DNA of 46,545 nucleotides from a virus: positions 1-46,545 of the IMG/VR virus record IMGVR_UViG_3300027976_000061; one strand, 5' to 3'. Positions 1 through 8,722 of this stretch are shown piece after piece. A model generated the notes under the pieces. That model was not told the DNA's origin. It saw only the letters and a list, made by a program, of their open reading frames with translations, and searched no databases. Numbering within the stretch: the first letter of the stretch is position 1; the number at the start of each line of letters is the position of its first letter. The translations under genes were made by a program, and so were the position numbers.

Positions 1-24
1 TGTGCAGTTATTTTATTTATTTAT

Positions 25-1704
25 TTACTTAAATGTTGAGTATTCACCATCAACAAAGTGAATATGTTGTGCCTTTCCACTCTTGTGTATAATAACGTGA
101 GATTGAAACCAATTACTTGGACCAATATTATAACCCACTCGCATAATAGTAGAAGTTCCGACGGCCAATGCTCCGTCTTTCCTACCTGGAGTATGTGAAT
201 GTCCTGTTATTATCTTAGTATTAAGTTTTCTAAATTGCTGAAGTGATCCTCTTGATCCACCTGATCCAATATCTCCATGGCATGCTAATTCCCATCCATT
301 AACAATATAACTATCACTCCTACCTAACGTTATGAACTCTGGATAAACATTATTGATTAACTCAGGAATAACTCCCTTAACCTGTGGAGCTTCTCCATAC
401 TGTCTAAGAAGTATTTGACTATATTGCATATATTCCATTGAATTCTTAGCAGTAGGCATCTTCTTCCAATCTTCATTCTTCAACCATCTATCTAAGAAAT
501 CATCGTGATTACTTCTAACTACAACCACGTTGTTATATTTCTTAAACATTTCTAATTGATTCAACATATAATCAACTTCCTTCTTTAAATCATTAGTTCC
601 TTTAACCTCATTTCTATATTGAGCAAATGGATCCTTTGATTCATGGTGATTAATTGAACTACCATCAAACACATCATGTAATATAACATGATGTGGAACT
701 AAATTAGCTAATAATGTTTTGGTTCCCTTTATTACTTCAAGATCTTCGTTACCATAATGTAGATCTCCTAATACACATGCATCTATTTCAGTTATTCTGT
801 TAATTATTGAATCTCCTATCCACGTTGTAGGTTTTTCACCAAAATTAGCCTTCATCCATTTTGTTCTAGCAATTGTTGGAAAATCCTCATTACTAAAATC
901 TATATCACTTTTAACACCGTCAAAATATACATCGTTATATAAATCCGTAAAGTTACCATGAATATCAGCTGAAACTTGTCTAGCAAAAAATGTATCATCA
1001 TCTTTAATTTCAATAACAACAAATCCTAAGGTATGGTGAAATTCTCCTTGTTTTCCAGATTTAGAATCTGTATAATTAGCCTTTGTACATGATCCGGTTG
1101 TCATCATCATTTTAGGTTTACACCCCTCTAGTACTGGAATCATTTCTAATTGTAATCTAGGCGATCCAAACACACACGAATTAATACCAGACATTCCTGT
1201 CATTCCTGTCATAGGATTAATTGCAGTAGGTTGCACTTTAACATCTGACATAATAGAAAGATATTTATGTACATCATGTCTAGCTGCGTCTAAATACATA
1301 GATACTGAATGGTGCCATGTGTCATGCTCTTTATCCGAAAATATAGAAGTTGGATTTTTATATCTACCTGCTATTACATGTATATCTGCACTAATATGTT
1401 TAGCATATGATTCAATGTTCTTTAAGAATACTTCATGCACTGGCGTATTATTCTGAGCCCATGTAATTATAAATCTATTCTTATTTGAATTAAATTTCTT
1501 AGTCTTTGCTTTTTCAAACTCTGGAGATTCAATATCAGGTTGCTGTTTAAGACCCAGTTTAGGAATCCATTTTTGAACTGTCCTACGTGATTTTTTAGTA
1601 TACTCGGTTAACATTATCATTCTGTCGTCCCATTTGATAGACTTATCTAAATATGTGTGTTTTATAAAATCCGTATTCGCTTGCGTTAGTTCTTTAAATC
1701 TCAT
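25..1704 (-). CDS. Metallophosphoesterase, phage T5 A1-like
   Basis: A 559-aa protein with a calcineurin-type metallophosphoesterase core in its C-terminal half. The metal-binding blocks are visible in order: GDLHYG (about 313-318), HDVFDG (about 343-348), SNHDD (about 398-402, matching GNHD), HGDIG (about 476-480) and GHSH (about 501-504). The first 50 residues include a helix-turn-helix-like stretch (SRRTVQKWIPKLG). Length and architecture resemble the T5 A1 protein, which acts in second-step DNA transfer and host DNA degradation, but that match is from memory. The fold call is solid; the substrate, probably DNA, is inferred. It is the last gene of a minus-strand run with the fused nucleotidyltransferase gene upstream. 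Confidence 0.75.
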   Translation of the reverse strand: MRFKELTQANTDFIKHTYLDKSIKWDDRMIMLTEYTKKSRRTVQKWIPKLGLKQQPDIESPEFEKAKTKKFNSNKNRFIITWAQNNTPVHEVFLKNIESYAKHISADIHVIAGRYKNPTSIFSDKEHDTWHHSVSMYLDAARHDVHKYLSIMSDVKVQPTAINPMTGMTGMSGINSCVFGSPRLQLEMIPVLEGCKPKMMMTTGSCTKANYTDSKSGKQGEFHHTLGFVVIEIKDDDTFFARQVSADIHGNFTDLYNDVYFDGVKSDIDFSNEDFPTIARTKWMKANFGEKPTTWIGDSIINRITEIDACVLGDLHYGNEDLEVIKGTKTLLANLVPHHVILHDVFDGSSINHHESKDPFAQYRNEVKGTNDLKKEVDYMLNQLEMFKKYNNVVVVRSNHDDFLDRWLKNEDWKKMPTAKNSMEYMQYSQILLRQYGEAPQVKGVIPELINNVYPEFITLGRSDSYIVNGWELACHGDIGSGGSRGSLQQFRKLNTKIITGHSHTPGRKDGALAVGTSTIMRVGYNIGPSNWFQSHVIIHKSGKAQHIHFVDGEYSTFK

Positions 1705-1792
1705 ATATGTATTTCTTTGTTTATTATATCATTAGAAATGGTAAGGGTTTTAATTGTCTGATGCTAATTAACACAACTGCAACATGTATACA

Positions 1793-3613
1793 CTACTTTT
1801 CAAAGAAATCTAACTCCTTCTGTAAGTTAAAAAACTCTGAGCTTATTGCACCTGGTACAATATCTTTAAACGTGTTAAAATCTCCGTTTTCAATAGATGT
1901 GATCACATCATCTGTTTTTTGATAACTTGGAACTTCTATTAATTTAAACTCATCTGATATTCTCAATGGAATATCCTTCTTCTTAATATAATCCATCTGT
2001 AGTACATAATCTTTAATATTTCTAGCACTAGATCCCCATAAGATAGGATCAAAATTAGGTCTAAGCTCACATAGAATCTCTTTAATAGTACTTACTTTTA
2101 CAATTCTTACATCTGAAAACAACTCAGAATTTGATTGTTGCACTTTATTAAGCATTATTAAAACAGATTTTTCTGAGAATGGGTACCTTTTATTCTTTTG
2201 CACTATCGCAACTAGAACGCACGGTAATCCATTCTTCTCCTTTAACTTTTCAGCAGCTTTGATATGTCCGTTATGTATAGGTTGAAAATTTCCAATTAAT
2301 ACATTCACTTTTTTTACTTTAACTTTTTTACCTTTAGATTTCTTTTCTAAGTTTTCATGTTCTCCTACGAAAACCGAATCTCCTACAAACTCTCCAAATG
2401 AAGGAAATAGTCCCTCATATAAAACGTCTCCCATTATAACCCTCTTAATCTTCTTTATTTGAATATTAAGTTGAGTTAATAATGAATCATTAAAAAAGCT
2501 AGATGTTGACTTCTTTCTAGGTTTCCTAAAGAAGTTTACTAATATTCTGTATATTTCTTTAAATGTATCATTACCTTTAACATGTTTAATGACACCCTCA
2601 TCATTTATTAGATCAAAGTCAACCTCAAATTCAGGTCTCTTTAAATACTCTGGAACGTCTAATTGAAGTCCGTCATACTTATACGAATAATCTTTAATAA
2701 AGTCTTTAAATATAGAGTTCATTAATTTAACGTATTTCTCATCATATTCACTGTCGCCTTCACATAATTGTCTAAGTTGATCTTCACTGTACATCTCAAT
2801 ACGGTTCATAAGGTCAATTACAATTAGCCAAATATAATCATTTGACTTCTTTGTATTTGATTTCTTATTTGTTTCTCCTTTACTATAAAATATAGGATCC
2901 ACCAGTTTAGCAAGAAATGCATTTGCTTTTGCATCCTCGTCATTCTCATCATAAAATCTAAATATTATACTACCCATGTCACCGCCTAGCCCATGTCTAA
3001 CAATCGATTCTCTTTCTGTAGAACTAAGGACTGAAATAATAAATTTTGTGAATGATATAGTCTTGAACTTATCTTCTAATTCAGAAGTGTTTGCATACAC
3101 AAACTCTAATATTGATCGTTTTTGATCATCATCTAGTTTACCTTCGAATATAATAGCTGGCGGTTCTACATCTAAATAATAAGACCATCTATCGAGATCA
3201 TCTTTTGTTTGTAGTGTTTCCTCAGGCTTACCATCTTCTCCTAACCTATGAATATATGAAAGAACTAAATTATTCTTAGGCATTCTAGAAAAATTAGATG
3301 CTTTCATATCTCTACCTGTTACATATTCAAATCCAAAATAAAAATTAGAAGGGATTCGTTGCTTCTTCTCAACTGATAAGTTCTCAAAGTAAGAAATAGC
3401 AGGATTATAATATTTAATCAACATTCGATCTACATACGTAATCTCTCCTGACTTCTTGAAATATCTAAATCTATCTGTATCCTTATCCTTTTTAACTCCA
3501 AAGAAAGTTCCATCGATATTCTCATTTATTATAACGAAATTATTAAGGAGATTATCTAAAAAATCATCTCCCTTTTTATCGTGTACCAGTTTTAAGTTAT
3601 TAATACCTGCCAT
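1793..3613 (-). CDS. Fusion: degenerate ligase-like domain + HxGH nucleotidyltransferase (NMN adenylyltransferase-like)
   Basis: A 606-aa two-domain protein. Residues about 435-606 form a cytidylyltransferase/NMN-adenylyltransferase Rossmann domain: GNFQPIHNGH carries the HxGH motif at 447-450, and WGSSARNIK (about 525-533) fits the ISSxxxR-type C-terminal motif. Such enzymes transfer AMP or CMP, for example in NAD salvage. Residues about 20-240 look like a phage RNA/DNA ligase: ENIDGTFFG sits at motif I, FYFGFEYV at motif III, GSIIFRF at motif IV and AKLVDP near motif V. The motif-I lysine is Asn32 and the motif-IV acidic position appears to be Met213, so this half is probably inactive. Domain calls are from motif reading. 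It is followed downstream by the A1-like gene. Confidence 0.7.
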   Translation of the reverse strand: MAGINNLKLVHDKKGDDFLDNLLNNFVIINENIDGTFFGVKKDKDTDRFRYFKKSGEITYVDRMLIKYYNPAISYFENLSVEKKQRIPSNFYFGFEYVTGRDMKASNFSRMPKNNLVLSYIHRLGEDGKPEETLQTKDDLDRWSYYLDVEPPAIIFEGKLDDDQKRSILEFVYANTSELEDKFKTISFTKFIISVLSSTERESIVRHGLGGDMGSIIFRFYDENDEDAKANAFLAKLVDPIFYSKGETNKKSNTKKSNDYIWLIVIDLMNRIEMYSEDQLRQLCEGDSEYDEKYVKLMNSIFKDFIKDYSYKYDGLQLDVPEYLKRPEFEVDFDLINDEGVIKHVKGNDTFKEIYRILVNFFRKPRKKSTSSFFNDSLLTQLNIQIKKIKRVIMGDVLYEGLFPSFGEFVGDSVFVGEHENLEKKSKGKKVKVKKVNVLIGNFQPIHNGHIKAAEKLKEKNGLPCVLVAIVQKNKRYPFSEKSVLIMLNKVQQSNSELFSDVRIVKVSTIKEILCELRPNFDPILWGSSARNIKDYVLQMDYIKKKDIPLRISDEFKLIEVPSYQKTDDVITSIENGDFNTFKDIVPGAISSEFFNLQKELDFFEK

Positions 3614-3640
3614 ATTGTAAAGTGTTATTGAGTTTTATAC

Positions 3641-4189
3641 TTAATCTTTACCTTCAGTTTCATCAGGTTGTGGATAGTTTGCAGAATCGTCACTACTACT
3701 TTCCTTGCTCTTTCTAATTGACATAGCATCTATCGAAATTGATAAACTTCTTACGTTATCTACATCTTCAGGATTTGCTGTAAAATATTTGATTACCTTT
3801 TTAAGGTTCATATTCTGCTCGGTTCCGAATCCACCTGCTTCATCGATCTTTTCTCTTAAACTTTTAGTAGCATCCCAAGATCCAGCATAACTGATATTCC
3901 AGCAATAGAATTTTACTTCTTCTGACTTACTGTTATAGTAATGTGCAATATCTTGAATTTTCTGGATAGCTCCGTTTGCATCTCTATATGATAATGATGC
4001 TCCTTTATTATCAGCAGGAACTCCAAATTTAGTGCTATCTGGCATTATCTCCATTAGCTCTGATATTCTGCTAACTATCATATCTTCTGAATATCCTATT
4101 AGTGGTGATGTCTCTGCTTTTACAGCCTCGTCTTGTTCGTTCAATCTTTCGAACTTTTTAAAATTATTAACGCGATTCTTCACACTCAA
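3641..4189 (-). CDS. Putative prohead-targeted protein of unknown function
   Basis: A 182-aa protein of unknown family. The frame opens with TTG at 4189; a GTG at 4183 is an alternative that would give an N-terminus KNRVNNFKKFERLNE. That segment fits the T4-like capsid-targeting pattern, with predicted cleavage after LNE and before QDE. The body is soluble and mixed alpha/beta, has no membrane segment, and ends in an acidic tail rich in Ser, Asp and Glu. The upstream GATAAATAATAAAAA at 4191-4205, which overlaps the stop of the kinase gene, resembles the late-promoter variant seen elsewhere. The start codon is the least certain point. Confidence 0.6.
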   Translation of the reverse strand: MSVKNRVNNFKKFERLNEQDEAVKAETSPLIGYSEDMIVSRISELMEIMPDSTKFGVPADNKGASLSYRDANGAIQKIQDIAHYYNSKSEEVKFYCWNISYAGSWDATKSLREKIDEAGGFGTEQNMNLKKVIKYFTANPEDVDNVRSLSISIDAMSIRKSKESSSDDSANYPQPDETEGKD

Positions 4190-4200
4190 TGAATTTTTTA

Positions 4201-4791
4201 TTATTTATCAACAAAACTACCTAATAATTTATTGAATTCATATTGACTTTTAGTATTGAACATATTATTAAAGATAATATTTGAATTTCCAGCCTCGCGT
4301 TTGTCTATATACTCACTAAACATACTAAATAATTTATCAAATTCTTGCTTTTCTAGATTATAATTCTCATACTTGTCAAATATGTCCTTATTACCCCTGT
4401 TAAAATCTGATATCCCGTCATCTCTTGTTATATAAACTAATTTGCAGTTAGAATATAATTGACTATCTAATATCTTCATAAATTCAGTGATTAATTCATG
4501 TCTAATAAGTCTCTTTCTATATAAAGCCCACACATATGCTGAGAATATTGACCTATCTAATATTAATACTTTATCTTTAAATATAGTATTTCCCATTTCT
4601 AGAATTGTTAATATATTAGCTAGACTAAAATAATGAATAACTTCACCCTTTTCTTCAAGCCCAAGCGTTTCAACTAATGACGCAAAGTCCCATTTGTAAT
4701 ACATGAATCTATCATCATTATTTTGAGCGAAGAAATTGTCAATCAAATGCGACTTTCCCGCTCCACGGGGCCCCTCACATAATACTATCAT
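4201..4791 (-). CDS. P-loop nucleotide kinase, thymidylate/deoxynucleoside kinase-like
   Basis: A 196-aa P-loop protein with a Walker A at its extreme N-terminus (GPRGAGKS, residues 7-14), as in thymidylate and deoxynucleoside kinases. The segment KVLILDRSIFSAYVWALY (about residues 74-91) contains the DR(S/T/Y) motif of that family, and VYITRDD looks like the core strand before the lid. A role in phosphorylating dNMPs or deoxynucleosides for phage DNA synthesis is likely; substrate preference cannot be read. It starts at an ATG and the stop lies 11 nt before the next gene. It is transcribed away from the 4887 gene across a 95-nt AT-rich divergent intergenic region. Confidence 0.65.
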   Translation of the reverse strand: MIVLCEGPRGAGKSHLIDNFFAQNNDDRFMYYKWDFASLVETLGLEEKGEVIHYFSLANILTILEMGNTIFKDKVLILDRSIFSAYVWALYRKRLIRHELITEFMKILDSQLYSNCKLVYITRDDGISDFNRGNKDIFDKYENYNLEKQEFDKLFSMFSEYIDKREAGNSNIIFNNMFNTKSQYEFNKLLGSFVDK

Positions 4792-4886
4792 AATAATTTG
4801 ATTTGGTTTACATATAATATACTATAATAGCTTTCACTTAAATTAATATGTTTGATTTAATGAATAAATAAACAAAAAGAAGTTAT

Positions 4887-5363
4887 ATGCGTAAATATAT
4901 CCGTTTATATGAAGAATATACCGACCTTGAAGAGAAGAGTTTAGAAAAACACTACTCATGGCCCGACGTTCGTAATACAATACAATCTAAATTACCATAT
5001 ATCATTATTGACTTTAATACAGAGGAAGCATTGGATAAATGTATAAAGGGTGAATTATTTGATGAAAAATATATCAAACAAACATTCCATCTAAAGAGAT
5101 CTGATAATGCTGCTGATTTATATCCAAGTGTTTTTATATTCGGAGAAGGAACTGATCTTGATAAAAGAGTACGTAAACTAACCAAACGTTTTGATATTCT
5201 AAGAATTGTAATCGCGGAATATGGATCAAATAATCCAGACTTATACATTCAAGGAGAAAGAGTCGATATCGGTGAAAATCTATTTACGTCAAACAACATA
5301 GATGAACTTGATGGTGATGATTTCTACTCAATTGATTCAAAATACTACAAATTTATAAGCTAA
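4887..5363 (+). CDS. Hypothetical protein with possible prohead-targeting N-terminus
   Basis: A 158-aa acidic soluble protein of unknown family. Its first residues, MRKYIRLYEEYTDLEE, resemble the basic/aromatic leader ending in x-x-E found on many late proteins here, though the cleavage motif (DLEE) is weaker than FINE. It is the first plus-strand gene before uvsY and uvsW, with a 64-nt gap to the next gene. AATAAATAAAC lies about 20 nt upstream, matching the late-promoter-like variant. No domain is recognisable; the start is the first ATG of the frame. Confidence 0.55.
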   Translation: MRKYIRLYEEYTDLEEKSLEKHYSWPDVRNTIQSKLPYIIIDFNTEEALDKCIKGELFDEKYIKQTFHLKRSDNAADLYPSVFIFGEGTDLDKRVRKLTKRFDILRIVIAEYGSNNPDLYIQGERVDIGENLFTSNNIDELDGDDFYSIDSKYYKFIS

Positions 5364-5427
5364 TATTACAACTCTCTTCTAAAACTAATATTGAAACATG
5401 AGTAAAATATACAAAATCAATTAACTT

Positions 5428-5859
5428 ATGTCAGATAAATTAGATGGAATTGCAGCTAAGTATGGAAAGACACGTGGTGATATTTCTCAAGAAATTAGAG
5501 AATGTATCGAAAAAATGTCAAGTATGACTGGGCTCAAAGAGGTTCAGATTAAAATGCTATCACTAAGACAGCGATTACTTGAAGATAATCATATTCTTAT
5601 TGAAAATCTTTCCTCGGTTAAACGTAAATATAGAAATGAACGCGCTAAACAGATGGAAAGTATCTCTACTAATTTACAACATAGATATCAATATAATGAA
5701 AAGACAGTTTTAATAGATGGCGCAACCGCTAATATTAAAGAAATTGTAGATACTATAGAAAATCAAATATCCTTCTTTGTTGATTCCATTAAAACCGTAG
5801 ATAACGTACTATATGGAATTAAAACAAGAGTTGAGATAGAAAAAACGATAGGAATGTAG
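5428..5859 (+). CDS. uvsY: UvsY-like recombination mediator
   Basis: A 143-aa, mostly helical protein, close to the 137 aa of T4 UvsY. UvsY loads UvsX recombinase onto gp32-coated single-stranded DNA and forms a heptamer. The C-terminal half has the expected layout: a basic Arg/Lys-rich region (KRKYRNERAKQ), a Tyr-rich stretch followed by EKT, and a terminal helix IKTRVEIEKTIGM like the cyanophage UvsY ending IKxxIxxEK. Strong support comes from position: T4 also has uvsY next to uvsW, and here the stop TAG abuts the UvsW start ATG. Sequence identity is low, so the call relies on length, helical pattern and synteny. Confidence 0.6.
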   Translation: MSDKLDGIAAKYGKTRGDISQEIRECIEKMSSMTGLKEVQIKMLSLRQRLLEDNHILIENLSSVKRKYRNERAKQMESISTNLQHRYQYNEKTVLIDGATANIKEIVDTIENQISFFVDSIKTVDNVLYGIKTRVEIEKTIGM

Positions 5860-7011
5860 ATGATTAGATTAGAAGTCACGGATGACTTAAAGAATCTTAA
5901 AGTCGTATCGTATGAATTAAATTCACATAGAGATTATCTTTATAGCTTCTTTAAAAAGAAGTCAAAGGATGCGGACTTTAATAAGGCTGTTGAAAATGGA
6001 ACATGGGATGGTATGGATCATTTTATGACAAAGGAATGGACAATTCCAATCGGGTTATGGAAAGAATTAGCTAATTTCACCGCTAATTATGACATACCTA
6101 CTGATGTTGATGCAATAAAACCAATGCTCGACCTAAAACTAAATAGACATAATTATGAGAAATTCGTCAAGTCTTTATATAAAGGTATACTTACTGACAA
6201 GGGTGAACCATTCTATCCAAGAGATTATCAATTTGAAGGAGCATATCGTGCACTTAAGTATAAGTTTTGCTGTGAGGAGCTCGCAACATCGAGTGGGAAA
6301 ACATCTATATTCTATACATATGCTTCTTATCTAAAATATGTAGGAACAATTAACAAGAAATCAAAGATGCTTCTGATTGTACCTAATGTAAGTCTAGTTA
6401 ATCAAACGGCTAAGGCATTCCATCAATATTCTAACGGATTAGTTGATTGGAATATTCATTGTGTTGGAGGAAAGAAAGGAGAATTCGACGCAGATAAATT
6501 TGCTAAATGTGATATGTTAATTACAACGTATCAAAGTATGCTTAATCTTGTTCCTAAATGTTTAGATAATAAACTCGGGAACTTAATCATGAAAGGTATT
6601 AAGAAAGGAGAAGAGGAGAAGCGTCAAACTGATCTAATGAACCTGAAGCGTAAACTAGCAAACGCTAAGATCATGGATATATGCTCAGATTTCTCTGTTG
6701 TATGTGTAGATGAATGTTTACACCCAGATATGATGATTACTAAATCAAATGGAGATATTGTAAAGATATGCGATATACAAAAAGGAGATATTGTAAAAAC
6801 TGTTAATGATAATACATTTGATATTGAGAATAGAGAAGTTGATTATATACATAAAAATTTATCAAAGAATAATCAAATGTATGAACTTGAATTAGATAAT
6901 AATGAAACAGTAAAAATTACGGGCAACCATAAAGTTAAATTAATATCCGGAGAATATAAAAGAGTTGATCTTCTTACATTAGATGATGACATTCTATCAA
7001 TTTATGATTAA
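5860..7011 (+). CDS. uvsW: UvsW-like helicase N-terminal fragment fused to a split-intein N half
   Basis: A 383-aa product. Residues 1-285 are the N-terminal part of an SF2 helicase of the UvsW type (branch migration and fork regression in T4): a small N-terminal domain, then a Q-like motif with YPRDYQFEGAYRAL (119-132), motif I ATSSGKTS (about 142-149), LIVPNVSLVNQ (motif Ia), ITTYQSML (Ic), and the start of motif II, VVCVDE (280-285). The helicase stops mid-motif at Cys286, where an intein N half begins (98 aa, ends at the stop codon). After protein trans-splicing to the product at 7859, motif II would read VDECH. The start ATG directly follows the uvsY stop. Confidence 0.85.
   Translation: MIRLEVTDDLKNLKVVSYELNSHRDYLYSFFKKKSKDADFNKAVENGTWDGMDHFMTKEWTIPIGLWKELANFTANYDIPTDVDAIKPMLDLKLNRHNYEKFVKSLYKGILTDKGEPFYPRDYQFEGAYRALKYKFCCEELATSSGKTSIFYTYASYLKYVGTINKKSKMLLIVPNVSLVNQTAKAFHQYSNGLVDWNIHCVGGKKGEFDADKFAKCDMLITTYQSMLNLVPKCLDNKLGNLIMKGIKKGEEEKRQTDLMNLKRKLANAKIMDICSDFSVVCVDECLHPDMMITKSNGDIVKICDIQKGDIVKTVNDNTFDIENREVDYIHKNLSKNNQMYELELDNNETVKITGNHKVKLISGEYKRVDLLTLDDDILSIYD
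6715..7008 (+). other. Split intein, N-terminal half (IntN)
   Basis: Residues 286-383 of the helicase N fragment. Block A starts with Cys1 in CLHPDMMITKSNGD, continues with ICDIQKGDIVKT, and block B is VKITGNHKVKL with the TxxH signature (T-G-N-H). The segment ends KRVDLLTLDDDILSIYD and then stops. Length and order match the N halves of natural phage/metagenome split inteins such as gp41-1 and NrdJ-1. Confidence 0.88.
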
Positions 7012-7026
7012 TTCTTATGAATCTAT

Positions 7027-7034
7027 TATAAATA
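7027..7034 (+). promoter_or_regulatory. T4-late-type promoter element TATAAATA
   Basis: TATAAATA ends 18 nt before the ATG at 7053. This equals the T4 late promoter consensus, and the spacing is like that of other copies in the window. T4 homing endonuclease genes are commonly driven by late promoters, so its place ahead of the intein-associated nuclease gene fits. Confidence 0.5.
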
Positions 7035-7052
7035 AAATAAAGATCATAAGTG

Positions 7053-7862
7053 ATGAGCAACTTAGAACTCTACGAATACATTAAAGTAAATAGAAAATAT
7101 TTCATTATGATGAATGGATTTAAGTGTAAAGACGATAAATATATATATTGGTTAAATAAGGAAAATATAAACATCCCTATATCTATTATAACAGAGCAAA
7201 ATATATACGACCACCTATTAGATAATAATGGTAAATATTGCAGATGTGGAAATAGTAATACGTTTCAAAATTTTGGACAAGGATATAAAAATTTCTGCTC
7301 TAGATATTGTTTATATAAATGGAGATCTGATAATATGATTGGCGATAATAACAATAGTCATAAGATGTCCGATGAAACTAAACATGCTGCAAACCGGAAG
7401 ATTTCTAATACACTAAAGGCTAAAATATCAAACGGAGAATGGACTCCATGTGTAACTAATAGCTGGGCCAAATCCAGATGCAAGGTTAATATTAACCAAA
7501 ACGGAAAGGATATTATAGTTAAATGTCGATCATCATGGGATGCATATTTTCAAATTGTCAATCCAAATTTATTATACGAAAAAGTAAGAGTTCCATATTT
7601 TATAGACGGTGAATTTCATAATTACGTAATGGATTTTGTCGATATTAATAATAAAATATTATATGAGATAAAACCGGATAGTTTAAAGGAGACTCGAGTT
7701 AATAAAATAAAGTTCAGCGCAGCAAAAGATTGGGCGAAATTAAATGATTTTAAATTCAAAGTCATCTCAGGTAAATGGTTCAAAGATAATTACAGTAATG
7801 AAATATTAGAAAATCAATTAGAAAAAGATAGGTTAAAGAGATTATTAAAACAATTTATATGA
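7053..7862 (+). CDS. Free-standing homing endonuclease of the split-intein-associated, Vsr/PD-(D/E)xK-like type
   Basis: A 269-aa protein lying between the two intein halves. A cysteine-rich segment with C-R-C-G, then CSRYC near residues 60-90, suggests a zinc finger. The C-terminal third has RSSWDAYFQ, then VPYFIDGEFHNYVMDF and LYEIKP, which fits a PD-(D/E)xK or Vsr-like nuclease core (D...ExK). Such genes are known between split intein halves in the published 'fractured gene' arrangement. A GTG at 7050 precedes the ATG; the ATG at 7053 is preferred. Its end overlaps the next start by 4 nt (ATGA). It probably makes a double-strand break at intein-less uvsW alleles. Confidence 0.75.
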   Translation: MSNLELYEYIKVNRKYFIMMNGFKCKDDKYIYWLNKENINIPISIITEQNIYDHLLDNNGKYCRCGNSNTFQNFGQGYKNFCSRYCLYKWRSDNMIGDNNNSHKMSDETKHAANRKISNTLKAKISNGEWTPCVTNSWAKSRCKVNINQNGKDIIVKCRSSWDAYFQIVNPNLLYEKVRVPYFIDGEFHNYVMDFVDINNKILYEIKPDSLKETRVNKIKFSAAKDWAKLNDFKFKVISGKWFKDNYSNEILENQLEKDRLKRLLKQFI

Positions 7863-7975
7863 GAATTAAATCAATCAATAAAATAGATTATGTAGGTGAT
7901 GTATATAATCTTAGAATAAAATCAGAGGATGGACTTAACCATAATTATATAGCTAATGGAATTAGCGTATCGAAT
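7859..7975 (+). other. Split intein, C-terminal half (IntC)
   Basis: 39 residues starting at ATG and ending SVSN just before the +1 Cys at 7976. Block F is VYNLRIKSEDGLNHNYIAN and block G is NGISVSN. The usual penultimate His of block G is Ser here. Size and order match natural IntC pieces of 35-45 aa. Confidence 0.85.
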
Positions 7976-8695
7976 TGTCACAAGGCACGTGGGCAGTCAA
8001 TTGGAGATATCTTAGCATCATGTGTAAACTGGGAATATAAACTTGGATTATCTGGAACAATGAAAATTGATTTAGAGTATTCTGACTTCTATACAATGCA
8101 AGAAAGAACTGGTCCACTTGTTATGACACTTAGTGCTAAATTCCTAATGGACAATGATTACTCTCCTGATATTAAAATCAAGCAGGTGTTCCTCGAGTAT
8201 GATATGAATGACCCACGAATAGCCGAGTATGTAAAGATACAAACTAACAAGACGTTACGTAAGAAAGTAAAGGATCAATTCAGAGATCCTATGGAATTCG
8301 GTAAACGTATGCTTGAAATAGAGAAGGAAATTATATTTGACTCTAATGAGAGAATCGAATTCATAAGTAGAATTACTAAGAAATTTGGAAAGAACACATT
8401 GATACTATTTTCAGATGTTAAGAATGAGTATGGATTTAGAATTCACAATGCAATAAAAGAATGGAACCCAAATACTTTTTATATTGATGGAGGAGTTGAA
8501 ACCCCAGATCGGGAAGACGCAAAAAATGTGATGGAAGAACCTAGCGCAAAAACAATACTTAGGTTTGCGGATGATATTGAAATTAAAGTTAGTCAATTTA
8601 AGAGAGTTACACTAACTAATAAAAAAGTTAAATTAGCAAAAGATATAACATTAGATGACGATGTTGCTAATTCATGGATAGAGTCTAATAAATAA
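7859..8695 (+). CDS. uvsW: Split-intein C half fused to the middle part of the UvsW-like helicase
   Basis: A 278-aa product. Residues 1-39 are the intein C half; the helicase resumes at Cys40 with CHKARGQSIGDI, completing motif II (VDE+CH). Motif III is LGLSGTM (62-68), followed by the second RecA-like domain with NTLILFSDVKNE (179-190). The helicase homology ends near NVMEE (223-227), just before the segment that holds motifs V and VI. The last 51 residues (8540-8692), containing KRVTLTNKKVKLAKDITLDDD, do not look like helicase and mark the 5' side of a second insertion. Expression follows the nuclease gene through a 4-nt overlap. Confidence 0.82.
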   Translation: MRIKSINKIDYVGDVYNLRIKSEDGLNHNYIANGISVSNCHKARGQSIGDILASCVNWEYKLGLSGTMKIDLEYSDFYTMQERTGPLVMTLSAKFLMDNDYSPDIKIKQVFLEYDMNDPRIAEYVKIQTNKTLRKKVKDQFRDPMEFGKRMLEIEKEIIFDSNERIEFISRITKKFGKNTLILFSDVKNEYGFRIHNAIKEWNPNTFYIDGGVETPDREDAKNVMEEPSAKTILRFADDIEIKVSQFKRVTLTNKKVKLAKDITLDDDVANSWIESNK

Positions 8696-8722
8696 CTAAA
8701 AGCTATTAGGACTGTGACTGAT

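Noticed and set aside
1707-1922. 71-aa plus-strand ORF
   Set aside because: Mostly antisense to the end of the 606-aa gene, with no motif and no leader of its own.
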